DNA of 15,462 nucleotides from Antrodiella citrinella (taxonomy: Eukaryota > Basidiomycota > Agaricomycetes > Polyporales > Steccherinaceae): NCBI GenBank assembly GCA_004802725.1, contig SGPM01000494.1:1-15462 (forward strand), written 5' to 3'. The notes below the pieces were generated by a model. That model ran no database searches. It was not told the origin of the DNA and worked only from the letters and a program-made list of their open reading frames with translations. The translations under genes and the position numbers were made by a program. Of this stretch, positions 1 through 9,699 are shown piece after piece (positions within the stretch are counted from its first letter, which is position 1; the number at the start of each line of letters is the position of its first letter).

Positions 1-320
1 CGCGACATGGCACTCTCAGCAACATCACATCTACCAATTTCACGTTCGGAGCCATCGTACGTGATTGGATCAAATATGGCGATCCCCCTTGTCTCCAGTG
101 CGTCGCATCCGGGATTGGAGGCGGTATACGCGGCCCACACGCAAGGCATCGATACCTTTGGGAATGCGGGCGAGCTTCGGTAAGCTCACGGTCATCGATA
201 GCGCGCTTTGGAAAGTCGCTAATGTGATGTGTTTGCTATCCCGGTAGGAACGGGACATTTGGGATTCCAAATAGCCTTGGAGTGGAGAAGAACAACAACC
301 CTTTCGCGACGTTTCTTTGA
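1..320 (+). CDS. C-terminal end of an unidentified protein (5' partial, two exons)
   Basis: The frame is open from base 1. A canonical intron runs 180-247 (GGTAAGC donor, CTAAT branch-like sequence, GGTAG acceptor, 68 bases), and the spliced frame continues to TGA at 318-320, giving about 83 residues. Codons 1-59 lie in the first exon, one codon is split by the intron, and 23 follow. The tail contains IPNSLGVEKNNNPF, which loosely resembles the C-terminal [VI]PSTLGxEKxxNPF pattern of glyoxalase II (hydroxyacylglutathione hydrolase). The residues before it do not resemble that family to me, so I leave the function open. The intron and the frame that stays open across it make a real gene end likely. 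The start and most of the protein lie left of the window. Confidence 0.55.
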
Positions 321-461
321 GTCACATCGATCATCTTGGAATTTCTCGTTGGACTCATGTTGTGTTTATGCCATCGTTAACATCCATGTACTAGATCATC
401 TGCATGTTTATTCTAATTATGATGTGAGTACGCTCCCTACGAGGTCTGTCCATCATTTGAC

Positions 462-468
462 TGACTCA
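462..468 (+). promoter_or_regulatory. AP-1/Gcn4-type heptamer TGACTCA
   Basis: A perfect TGACTCA lies about 300 bases upstream of the reductase start codon. This is the consensus for bZIP factors of the Gcn4/Cpc1 and AP-1 type. A seven-base match is expected by chance every several kb, so the role is inference. Confidence 0.25.
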
Positions 469-679
469 AGTCTTTTCTATAGTCCCCAAAGGACCTTGTA
501 AAGCACAGCAGAAATGTACATTATTTGAACTTCTGGTCAGTCTGACGACCTCGCGTTACCCCCTGTTAGGCTGTTGCCCCCTGACAGTAATCATGACCGA
601 CTGATCGATCGTTTAGTATCGGTCTACGATGTGTCATCTCTGCTCCGCATCCGGAGACAATTTGCGTCGAGTCCAGAAT

Positions 680-687
680 TATAAAAG
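680..687 (+). promoter_or_regulatory. TATA-like box TATAAAAG of the reductase gene
   Basis: A strong TATA consensus lies 79 bases upstream of the ATG at 766. Transcription starting about 30 bases downstream would leave a 5' leader of about 50 bases. The leader is pyrimidine-rich in part (TTTGTCTCCTTTT). Confidence 0.45.
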
Positions 688-765
688 ACAGACTTTTGTC
701 ATGCATAGTGATTGCTCATCGCGCCTCAACTTTGTCTCCTTTTACGCCAACAACCCAAGCAGAAT

Positions 766-2240
766 ATGGCACCTATCAAGAACGGACGTCTCCTCTTCAA
801 CGAGATCCCTACAGGTATTTTATATTCTCCCTGATCTTATCAAAGTTCCCCTCTGACATTCGCTGCGTGCAGGGTATCCTGAGCCGGGAAAGACTACTGT
901 CTACGATGAGACAGAAACCATCGATTTGGACAATGTCCCCCTCAACGGCGGGATCCTCACCAAGACCTTATCTCTCTCGATAGACCCTTACTTGCGAGGA
1001 AAGATGAGGGATCCGTCGATTGCGAGCTACTCGGTAATGCCGTACTGTTCTGTTATTTTTGAATTTCAATTGAACGTCGTTTAGCCTCCCTTCGTCAAAG
1101 GAGAACCGTGAGTGCAGGAAGCTACATACTTGGACGAGTCATGACATTGACGATGACGGTCACAGGATTTACAACTCCGGAATTAGCGTCGTGCTTCGCT
1201 CTGAACACAGTTCCGTCAAACCTGGTGCACATGTCATCGCCAACATCAGTGCGTCTCGCCACGGTTACAATTCAGTTCCTGTTGCATGCTCATGCGATAT
1301 TACGTTAAGAATTCCAAGAGTACAACGTCCTCACCGACCCGACCGAATGGCAGGTGGTGAACAACACGGAGAACGTCCCTTGGGACGCGTTCCTTGGTGT
1401 CCTGGGTATGCCTGGCCACACGGCGTACTCTGGGTGGAAAGAATATGCGTTGCCACGCAAGGGTGATATCGTATTTGTGAGCGGCGGTGCAGGTACGTCT
1501 CGCAGCATTCTGCTGTACATGCAAATGACTAAGTTGACTTGCAGGACCTGTCGGATCGTACGTATACGCAAGCTGTCAGTATGGTATATCTCNCTAACGA
1601 CCGAGGNNCNCAGACTGGTTATTCAGTTGGCGAAGGCGGAAGGTCACAAAGTTATATCATCTGCGGGCAGCGACGAAAAAGTTGCATTCTTGAAGTCGCT
1701 CGGAGCTGATGTTGCATTTAACTATAAGACGACTAAGACTGCCGATGTCCTTAAAAAGGAGGGTCCAATCAATATGTGAGTGCNCCTCACTCCATACTCG
1801 TAGTTTGTCAATTGACGGACTTGTGCGCATAGTTACTGGGATAACGTAGGAGGCGAGACATTAGAAGCAGCTATTGAGTACTCTGCACGAGGCGCACGCA
1901 TCATCGTAGGACTGATTTCACCATCTACGACGGTGCCTGCTGATCGCTCTTCCTCCAGGCTTGCGGCCATATCGCCGAATATAACGGCAAGCCTTACCCA
2001 GTCAAGAACCTCGGATATCTCGTTGGGCGCGAGCTCAAGGTCTCAGGGTTCCTTATCGCATCGATCTTCCCCAAGTACTCGACNGCGTTCTACAGGGAGA
2101 TGCCCAAGCTCGTCGCGTCTGGTCAGATCAAGCAGAAGACGGATGTCACANNNGGTCTCAAGAACGCTGGGCAGGCGCTGCGGGATGTTCAGACGGGTCA
2201 TCATAGTGGGAAGAGCGTGGTTTTGGTCGCGGAGAACTGA
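766..2240 (+). CDS. NADP-dependent alkenal double-bond reductase (zinc-independent medium-chain reductase)
   Basis: Model: join(766-814, 873-1033, 1085-1107, 1166-1248, 1310-1492, 1545-1557, 1614-1775, 1833-1905, 1959-2240), 342 residues, the usual size for this family. Introns are 51-61 bases, all GT-AG; exon 6 is only 13 bases. The protein opens MAPIKNGRLLFNEIP. Seen in order: the substrate-domain signature SIDPYLRGKM (residues 52-61), FQEYNV (107-112), GMPGHTAY, a Rossmann nucleotide-binding loop SGGAGPVGS (163-171), YWDNVGGE after a Lys-rich loop, and NLGYLVGRELKVSGFL near the end. No zinc-ligand cysteines are evident. Family knowledge: PTGR1/leukotriene B4 12-hydroxydehydrogenase-like enzymes reduce the C=C bond of alpha,beta-unsaturated aldehydes and ketones with NADPH in the cytosol, and take part in detoxification or secondary metabolism. 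The exact substrate is unknown. Ns fall in introns, at one wobble base (2084, still Thr) and over one whole codon (2151-2153), so the frame survives. The exon-4/5 acceptor (TTAAG at 1309) is the least certain junction. Confidence 0.93.
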
Positions 2241-2276
2241 AGACGAAATTCAGGATTTAAGCTTAACCTTGGAGGT

Positions 2277-2303
2277 GATGTACGAGATATGATGTACGAG
2301 ATA
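2277..2303 (+). repeat. Short tandem duplication in the reductase 3' region
   Basis: The 13-mer GATGTACGAGATA occurs at 2277-2289 and again at 2291-2303, separated by a single T. It lies just after the reductase stop codon, in the 259-base gap between two convergent genes. It is probably replication slippage. Confidence 0.7.
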
Positions 2304-2499
2304 CAGTGATGGGTACTTTGAATTAAATACAGACTGTAACAGTTTCGACTTCGAAAGCAACACAAACAAAACACGAGGGTGTGTAGTAGTCTAAATGCAG
2401 AGAGTGTACGGAATGCAACAGGTCNACAGAGAGGGTAATCAGACAAAAGGGTCCTGAACAANGCGAAATGTGAAAGGAGTGTGATTAGTCGCACAAAAG

Positions 2500-4661
2500 T
2501 CACAGAGCAGTCCATTTATCGGAACGACGAGCACCCTATGGAGTACACATTGAGTTCAATGTGAAGTAAATCCCAGAAGATCCTGACCTTGTGCTCCAAA
2601 AGTGATGATGGTGTGTCAGGTTCGAATCTGAGTGACTCCCCATCGTACTTCCGATCCAGAGTTGTTTCAACCCGTATGTTCACCATCTTAACCATTGTCA
2701 CGTTAGTGTAATCGTCGAGCAAAAGCNAAAGGAGGCATACTGTATCCCTGTTTTCATTATGGGTACTATGATCGACGCTTCTCCCGACAGCAGGAGCTTG
2801 CGATCCTGTCGTCTTGGACAACGGTATTGACACGAGATCCCCGGAGGTGTGTGTTTGCTGTCGCAGAGACTTTCGGGCGTTCATAGTAGCTAGGAGTGAG
2901 TTCAAGTACACTAGAACTGTGTCAGTATAACGNGAANGCGTAGATAGGAAAGTCACTAACGTTTGGGTAAGATGAAATATATTGCTTCAAATATGAAGTT
3001 CGTTGGCATAGTCGAATACTATGGACACGTTCGATAAGTACATTGCATTCGATGAACAGAACGCAAATCACGCACTGCAATGAGACAAATCACCGCGCAG
3101 AGGCTGGTAGGAGTGACAATCACAGCATGAACTTCAGAATTACATCCTAGCTCACCTTGTCAGTGCACTTCCATTGATACTGTACAACATAAGAGTCTTC
3201 ACGATCGACTTCGTCCTGAACCCCGATCAGCTTCAAATCCCCGCGTTCAAACCAACATGGCCACGTACTTCGAAAACACCCTGGACCCCTGTTTCTTTAG
3301 CAGAACACAAAGTGAGGCCGAGATAATGATGTCTGCGACACACACTGTGCCCAGGGCGAAGTACAAGATCCACTATCAATTTGGGCTCTATCAGGAACGA
3401 GAAGTTGCATTTGGTTGTTCGTATGACGTACTGATAGCTCGACGAGCCTTGTGAAAAGCTTGACTTGAGCCCTGTAAGCATGTAGCATATAGCACACGTC
3501 TCGTGAGAATCTACCTGCAGTGAGGTTAGTCTGAAACGTACGCTCGTGCTGCGAACACTGTAATAATATTAAGGGTGAGATGAGACAATGTGTGGTCATG
3601 AGAAAATGAAAGTACTGACTCATCCCTCCCGCTGGCACAGCACATATTTTTAGCTCCGTCATTGCTAACAACGGGCAAGGAACCTTACCGAATACCGAGC
3701 ATGAAGCAATAATCTGTAAAAAAAATTAGTTAAGCCCTCTCGTCGGGATTTGAGTTGCTTACAATAATTATAAGGAGGAACACATTCCCGCCACTCACTG
3801 ATTGCTCCTTTGTCAAGCCCAATGCGCTGAATTTGATGAGCAGCTGGACTTACGTAGCCAGACCCTATGCGCGAGTATACTGTTCAGGAACTCGTTAGCT
3901 TGCAAGCGTGTTATTCAAAGCACGCTCAGCTGACCTTCTGACGATGGCATCGCTCGTAGTCTGAGGGTCAAGGAAGTCAGAACTATGAACTGATAAAAGC
4001 CCTACGATGTCCAACTCACCGTCAAGACAACTTGACCCTTCAGCGTACATAACTTCAGTACATCTCAGCTGAACGAAGGGGAAGCACGCACGATGAGACT
4101 CCTGGATAGCTCCAGTCAGCACCAATGATATCGATAGACATAGGCAAATGACGCACCAGCTAATAGTGAGCAGCGCCACCGGATTCCCATAGTTGATTAT
4201 CCCATAGTGATACCCGGCGTGCGTGACAAACACCAGGTGAAGGGTGTCTATCATCCTACAAGTATTCTTTTCAATATCACGCCCTCAGACACGCGTATCG
4301 ACCGTGGCGCACCATAGGACTGCGACCTGAGAAATACCGCTCAGCATCCTCGACGCGTCGAGATAACGCGTCCCTACTTACTGCAATCTTGTAGATGAGC
4401 TTATCTTTCGGATTCCTCATGAAGTACAGGAACACTTGTGCGCTGGTTATCCCGAAGAAGCTGAAGATATAAGGCAAACGTCAATCAGTCTAGTTTTCCG
4501 TCGCGTCCTATACCTTACATTGCGACGAGGACATTTCCTATTGTGTATGCGTGAGCGGACTACACCATATACCAAGATCTACGCGACCCACCTACATACA
4601 ACGCGCCTAGCGTATTGTTGATGCTTACGGCGAAAGGAAGATCCAAAAGCGGCGACGACAT
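2500..4661 (-). CDS. DUF6534-type seven-helix membrane protein, about 21 exons
   Basis: Minus-strand exons: 4661-4592, 4537-4519, 4460-4382, 4326-4313, 4255-4157, 4101-4092, 4037-4020, 3960-3935, 3879-3854, 3797-3763, 3713-3689, 3631-3620, 3557-3542, 3471-3432, 3372-3269, 3215-3156, 3103-3076, 3018-2961, 2910-2741, 2686-2588, 2535-2500; 347 residues. Every junction is GT-AG, introns are 49-70 bases, and the phase is kept throughout. The splice choices rest on the family pattern: MSSPLLDLPFAVSINNTLGALYVG at the N-terminus, QVFLYF then NPKDK (46-50), WMIDTLHLVFVTH (61-73), NYGNP (82-86), WSLIGQVVLT, SDAIVRS, HRVWLLSGGN, WILYFALGTV (from 164), and PKLYLNSLLATMNARKS (from 245). About seven hydrophobic segments are followed by a hydrophilic tail with DRKYDGE and FEPDTPSS. 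Family knowledge: these basidiomycete proteins are multi-pass, lineage-expanded and functionally uncharacterised. The end is uncertain: reading through the last intron would stop at 2516 (359 residues). A few 10-14 base exons could shift slightly. Ns occur only in introns. Confidence 0.85.
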
Positions 4662-5685
4662 GTCGAACAAGAAAGACAAAGATGGCGGGTGAGTACGCAC
4701 AAAAAGGAATCCAGGAGAGCTTATCCCTGCTTTATAACCTATCGTCCGTGTTCGAAATAAACTGGACCTGAGAGAATCCTGCTGTCAAGCACATGTTCTT
4801 CTGCAAGAGGAACACTGTCAGAGTCCAGCAGGAACCCGCCGGACTTTCAGAGCTCCATATTGAACCCGAAGGCAAATATTTCGCGGGCCCGCGCTTGAGC
4901 GCTTCTCACCGTTACGCCACGAAGGGTAGGCACAACGGTTTTTCAAGCTCAAACCCTCTTAACTCCTGCGTATGCAATATCAGCGATGTCAATGTCAAGG
5001 ACGGTCTTCAAGGAATCGCAATTTGTACCTGAGGTTTGAGGACACGAACAAGAGTAGATGGCATTCGGTGTGTTCAGGTCCGTACTCGCGTTCCCATGTG
5101 CATGTGAGCGAGGTGATAAGCTCCACAGAAGCTGAGAAAGTTACTGCCGCTCTACTTCACTTGTCTTCTGGACTGGACTGGACAAGGGGGATGGATGATA
5201 GACAAGTGGGTCTAGGGAGGGCGATCAGAGAGCAGAAAACAACACTTGTATTCTACGACCACTGAACGTTCGGAACCCCTTAAGCTTCTATATCCGACGT
5301 ACGATCTGCTTGCAGAGGGTGAGCGTTCTTGCGAAGAATGGAACAAAAGAAGTGAACGACGACACCATGATCCTAACATCACGCCAAACGGTCGAAGTTG
5401 ACTGACTGGCGTGGCCGAACCGATGTTGAACGTTAACGTTGAACCGATGCCAAGGGCGATGTCGAAAGTCTTCGTGAGTTTTGAGATAAACGCGCGTATA
5501 TTAGCCCAAGAATAATAGGGAAAAAGGAGAGTGATGACTATCATACAACATGCATTTAGATGGAGGCGAGATGCAGAGAACGAAACAGGAGATGGAGGGG
5601 AAAGGATGGAAGGAAAATAACGACAGCATATACGGCCCGCGCAGCGAACAATCTATGAGTGAGTGATGCAAAAAAGAAAGAGAGT
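4662..5685. other. Intergenic region between the DUF6534-type gene and noxR
   Basis: Both flanking genes are on the minus strand, so this holds the noxR 3' region (right) and the membrane-protein promoter (left). The modest open frames on both strands (for example 4793-5032 and 4972-5265 on plus, 5212-5544 on minus) have no family-like motifs or convincing splice sites. At 5417-5449 the 9-mer GAACCGATG occurs twice around the 12-base perfect palindrome AACGTTAACGTT (5429-5440). No gene is supported. Confidence 0.5.
4730..4737 (-). promoter_or_regulatory. TATA-like box TTATAAAG of the DUF6534-type gene
   Basis: On the minus strand TTATAAAG lies about 70 bases upstream of the ATG at 4661. That spacing is close to the 79 bases between the TATA box and ATG of the reductase gene. 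It supports the chosen start of the membrane-protein gene. Confidence 0.4.
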
Positions 5686-7535
5686 TCAAACTTCGGTGCA
5701 CCAAATCTCCAGGCGACCTTCTGGTTTTCCCTTGGCACTTTCACGCGCAGTCTCGATTGCGAGCTCATAGTCTGACTCGTCGCGAAGGGTCACTTTGCCG
5801 CCGTCTTCATCCTTGAATTTGAGCCCTAGCCCACCAAATGATTTCTCGAATTTCGCTGTGAGTCGCTCCATGAACTCATCAAAGGGTGTAGCGGCGTCAA
5901 TGGCCATCCCGCGCACATCGTCTTGGTAATGCAGCTGCAAAGGGGGGACTCTATGAGTGAAACGATAGAACTGATGGAACGTTGGAAACTTACTTTGATA
6001 CGAATCCTCGTCATGTCAAACTCATCCAGATCGCCGCCACTTCCGTAACCTTCCTCTTCTTCCTCGTAAACACTTCTCCTCGGCGCAGTGCGCTTTGTCA
6101 CTCTCCTCCGCACGGACGCCTGCGAGCTGACCGCATAAGTAGACGGCACACGAGCGGCAGGTGCACCTCTCGCCAACTCTGTGGTACGACCGCCAGGTGG
6201 ACTGGCGTATGAATCGATATAATCGTCGTAGAAGTCACTAGGGGAGCGGCTTGCTGGTCCCGCTTCCCCAGGTGATCTCCGACTGCCAACGGGAGCGGTA
6301 AGTGGAGGCGTAGCAGCTAGTGCCGGTGTAACAACGCCAGGTCTCCGAACACTAAGACCTCGAATGGGGCCACCCGGGACACTGCGAGTTGCAGATGCAG
6401 ATGTGATGCTGCGAGCGAGAACAGCACCAGCAGCAACTGGTGGAGGCCCGCGTCCGCCGGACGCTTCGCGTGGTGACTTCTCAACGGGAGATGGTGGGTT
6501 TGGCGTTGTCGTCCCAGAATTACCACGAATGCGCCCACGGGCATCTGCTACGACATTGATGGTTGTCTTCGCTCGTTGGAGGGGCACAGGCCTATCCTCA
6601 TCTGGGACGGAGGGTCCTGAGAAGGTGTGAGTCCGTGCATCATTTCAAACGGAGGCCAGAACGTACGAGAAGTGACCGCGACCGTGTTGGCGCGATTCAG
6701 GTTGTTATCCACAGGAGGTATGACACTACCATCCTCCACGAAGGCTCCAGATGGTGTGATACCCTGCTTGAGCCGCGTGACACCAGTGAAAGTGGTGTAC
6801 TGCTCGTTGGCGTCACTTGTCGCCACTAATCTCTGTAATGATCGGGCGCGTCAGAATGTCAATCAGGTAACCAGATGCGCGCACGTACCGCTTTTCCCAT
6901 GTAGTCCTTTGCCTTGGCGTTCTTGAGTTTGTTCTCTGAGGGACGATAGAGTACGCCCACAGGCTGTATGCACCTATGAGCAGGACTCCGAAGCTAATAA
7001 ACATACGACTCACGATACTAAAGACGGTGTAGCCATCGCCGCGATCCGCAATGGCATCGTCAATCACATTGTGCTCCTCAGTCGCCTTCTCCTTCTTTGC
7101 CTCTTCCAACTCCAAGAGACCCTCCTCCGTGCGACCCATGTATACCAGAGTGAGCCCCTTGTTGAAGAGCACCTCCGCCGAGAACAGCTTGAACTTGAGG
7201 CCAAGTTGTTCATAATTTATGGATTGGTTGCCACGGAGATACAGGAGCGCCTCGTCGAAGTCCTTGTAGGCAAGATCGTAGCGAGTGAGCAGGAAGTTGG
7301 ACACACCACATTGGAAGTAGGCGACGGCTAGATATTGGTCGAGTGTGGTAGCGGCAATGAACTGTTCTACAGCTGCCTCGTGCTCGCCCAGCGTAGCGTA
7401 GATGAGACCCATGTTGGTGAGGATTTTGGACGAGTCTCCGATGGCGGCGAATTGTTGGAGAGCGCCTTCGAAGTCCTCCTCGTCGTAGGCTTTGAGGGCT
7501 GTAGCCCAAGTTTCAAGTTCGGCTTTGAGAGACAT
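5686..7535 (-). CDS. noxR: NADPH oxidase regulator NoxR (fungal p67phox homologue)
   Basis: Minus-strand exons: 7535-7014, 6963-6889, 6832-6667, 6616-5994, 5934-5686; 544 residues, introns of 50-59 bases. Residues 1-155 are tetratricopeptide repeats (MSLKAELETW start, NMGLIYATLGEHEAAVEQF, VAYFQCGVSNFLLTRYDLA, LFNKGLTLVYMGRTEEGL). Residues about 174-205 match the p67phox activation segment (PVGVLYRP, then DYMGKARLVATS; compare human DYLGKATVVAS). Residues about 255-450 are a Pro/Ser/Arg/Gly-rich linker ending in an acidic run. Residues about 457-544 form a PB1 domain with Lys462 in the first strand and an acidic OPCA-type motif (504-523, DEDGG then DESDY). Family knowledge: Rac-GTP binds the TPRs, the activation segment switches on membrane-bound Nox, and PB1 links to polarity proteins such as Cdc24; there is no SH3 domain in fungal members. 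This drives localised superoxide production in hyphal development. The frame is open eight codons further upstream, but the family's MSLKAEL start is preferred. Confidence 0.94.
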
Positions 7536-7895
7536 GGATGGATATAAATGTGTGAACAAAAAGTGTTCGAATGACGAAGAAAGTGGTGAACGAAGAAAAC
7601 GAAAAGAAAGAGATGTGGGCGTTCCGGACGCAAAGAATGCGACTAATCAGCACCTGGCTTTAATAAATGAGAGGCAATGAAGAGAACGAAAGGATAATGG
7701 CGAGAGGCAAGGTGGTCAGCCAGTGCGGGTTTGTGAAATATCAGCCAGGCGGTGTAAGCGTGATCCGATTGTAAATTGTGACGGGAGCTTGACGGGAGCC
7801 AATGATCTTCGAACGTACACAGTCACTAGTGCCAATGTCGAGGTGTTGGGTATCGACGATGCCTGCAACGATGACGACGATAAGGACAAGGACGA

Positions 7896-7924
7896 CGGAG
7901 GAGGAGGAGGAAGAAGAAGAGAAA
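7896..7924 (+). repeat. Purine triplet tract (GGA/AGA)n
   Basis: An almost uninterrupted run of GGA followed by AGA triplets lies inside a longer purine-rich stretch (about 7862-7945). It is a simple-sequence repeat and explains the Ser/Pro/Leu-rich minus-strand and Asp/Gly/Arg-rich plus-strand frames here. It may be nucleosome-poor promoter DNA (inference). Confidence 0.65.
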
Positions 7925-9636
7925 GGCGTTGAAGAGGAAGGAAGACCTGGGTGCTTATAATAAGATTATCACAGTCTTTCAGAACGGCCCCGAGCGATAT
8001 TTCTCGTAAGCACCTCGTATTGCCTTTGCTATAATAAGTCTCCTGATCCAATCTGTAGGAATGTCCAGCCTTTCTGCATCCTCGAGGCCTTGTAATCAAC
8101 CATCTTGTTCTTCTAGTTGGCTGTTTTCGACCACTGCGGACGAGTGGAGGCCCATCTCCAGGACAACCATGCATCCGTCGATCGCACGCCCGCAGCAACC
8201 ACCACGGGAGGAAGAAAAACCTGGGAATACGAATGCGCATTGAATGCGCAGTCTCATCAGCTTGCGAGGTGACGCAGGCGAGGTTTGCCAACGGTGCCAT
8301 CATCCATCTCATTAGACTTTTGCTAGTCGGAGGCCGAGCCCATCATCGCGCCCAGGACTATACGATACTCTTGGCCAGTCCTGGCAATCTGTCGCGCCAC
8401 GCACGTCGCACAGTCACTTTGTTGCTGCCTGACGCGATGAACGTGTGGCACGATCCCTTGTTTGTTTCGCGAAAGTCCCTGTTGTTGCTATGACCACATG
8501 CTGCACCAAGGAGGCGTGTTTGGTGGTGGTTGCTTCCAACGTACCCTCGTGCTTGTTCAGCTGCCATCGCATCGTGGAGGTGTTGCATTCCTGTTCATCG
8601 TGGTTCTCAACTCAGAGATCTGGTCGCCCCACCTCCTCACCGCCCCAAAGCCATCCTTGAGTACACACAGGTGCGTAGAGATGAGCCTGCATCTGTATTA
8701 TAGCATGTTAAATAACATCTCATGACCCTCGAGTTCCCTCAACTTTCATGGTCCACCTATACCTATATATGACGTTGACCGCGATGACTGACACTCATCA
8801 CCGTTCCAACCGAGCATCTCGCATCTCGCATCTTGACATGCTCCCGCGGATAATATGATAGGGTCCTAAATATATACATTGGTCGCTCACTATCACGGCG
8901 TGCAAATGTAAATGTGGAATAAACCTCAGGAGAAAAGTCAAATGTCCAGTACTGCTTAGTTAGGCTCAGATCAAGCCCCTCACACGGAACGGCTGCGCGG
9001 GTGGAGGGTTTTGATTTGAGACTAACTGCTTAGTAGTATGTACTGACAAGTTTATACTTTTATGACTTTTGTCTTCCGGGATTACCATATAAGGCAACTC
9101 TGAAGTGACTTTGAGGAAAACGATAAATAGTAATAGTATCCGACTTTTGTCCACCTGTCGGCCAGGGTTACATCGGCTGCTGTACGCCATGTATGTAAGC
9201 CTCACTTGTCATATTTTCAGAGATGGAAGATGGCCGATGGAGCCTCCGATGTCTGTAAGTAGATGTGCGTTCATCATGACCGCGGTTCACCATCCGATCG
9301 CATAGAAGACAAAATACATAAAATCCTCATAAGGTGAAAGTTGAACTGAGTCGGCATGTCATGGATTAACTCCGTAAGTACATATGTACATTGTACACTG
9401 TTGTACTCAGTACTGTGATATGATGACTGCTCTGACTGGTTCGACCGTGCCGCCTGTCGGGAGCATACAGAGTTACGTAAATTTCTCGATATAGCTCCTT
9501 GATTGCCAAACATAGACAAACGATTAGCGCTGTGATCTGATACCTCCGAGTCCTTCAATAATTTAAGCAACCGTGGCGACCTCAAAAGCAACTGGAGAAC
9601 ACACCCCTCCTCAGAACCTTTATTTGCTCTCACAAT

Positions 9637-9692
9637 GTAAGTCGTCGTTTGTTGCACCAGAACACGTCTCTCACCGGTTCTTCACCTCGTAG
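9637..9692 (+). other. Probable 5'-leader intron of TRP1
   Basis: GTAAGT at 9637 and a CGTAG acceptor ending at 9692 define a 56-base GT-AG intron just before the TRP1 start codon at 9700. The size fits the other introns here. The donor overlaps an ATG (9635-9637) that is followed at once by a stop codon, so splicing would remove a minimal upstream start-stop from the leader. Confidence 0.5.
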
Positions 9693-9699
9693 TTTCACG

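Larger units (their letters stand above)
321..765. other. Intergenic region: 3' end of the first gene, then promoter of the reductase gene
   Basis: No coding frame with plausible splice sites was seen on either strand. It holds a TATA-like box and an AP-1-like heptamer, listed separately. The short open frames here have no recognisable content. Confidence 0.55.
7536..9699. other. Long intergenic region between divergent noxR and TRP1
   Basis: About 2.1 kb that should hold both promoters. On the noxR side, the minus strand of 7556-7615 is pyrimidine-rich, typical of fungal core promoters, and TTATTAAAG (minus, 7658-7666) is a weak TATA candidate. Open frames such as 7716-8312 (minus, 198 codons) and 8061-8243 (plus) have biased, low-complexity content and no recognisable domain. 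An intron-like GTAAGC...TGTAG stretch near 8009-8059 (plus) hints at a transcript but joins no convincing coding exons. GTACATATGTAC at 9378-9389 is a perfect palindrome, and TGAGTC at 9347-9352 is a partial Gcn4/Cpc1-type match about 350 bases before TRP1. I found no supported gene or RNA gene. Confidence 0.45.

Noticed and set aside
2619..2629. GGTTCGAATCT, similar to a tRNA T-loop
   Set aside because: It lies in the coding sequence of the DUF6534-type gene (it codes for part of FEPDT on the other strand), and no cloverleaf could be drawn around it.
4793..5265. Plus-strand open frames upstream of the DUF6534-type gene
   Set aside because: No domain, transmembrane pattern or splice sites; they overlap the promoter side of the minus-strand gene.
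7536..7559. Eight-codon N-terminal extension of noxR
   Set aside because: The family begins at MSLKAEL, and the extension has no conserved residues.
8009..8059. Intron-like GTAAGC...TGTAG on the plus strand
   Set aside because: Flanking frames do not form a sensible protein; GT-AG pairs at this spacing are common by chance.
7716..8312. 198-codon minus-strand open frame between noxR and TRP1
   Set aside because: Its Leu/Pro/Ser-rich part comes from the purine-triplet tract on the opposite strand; there is no domain, no family-like start and no supporting splice structure.
9347..9352. TGAGTC as a general amino-acid control site for TRP1
   Set aside because: It is only six of seven bases of the TGAGTCA consensus and a single copy, so it is too weak to list as a site.
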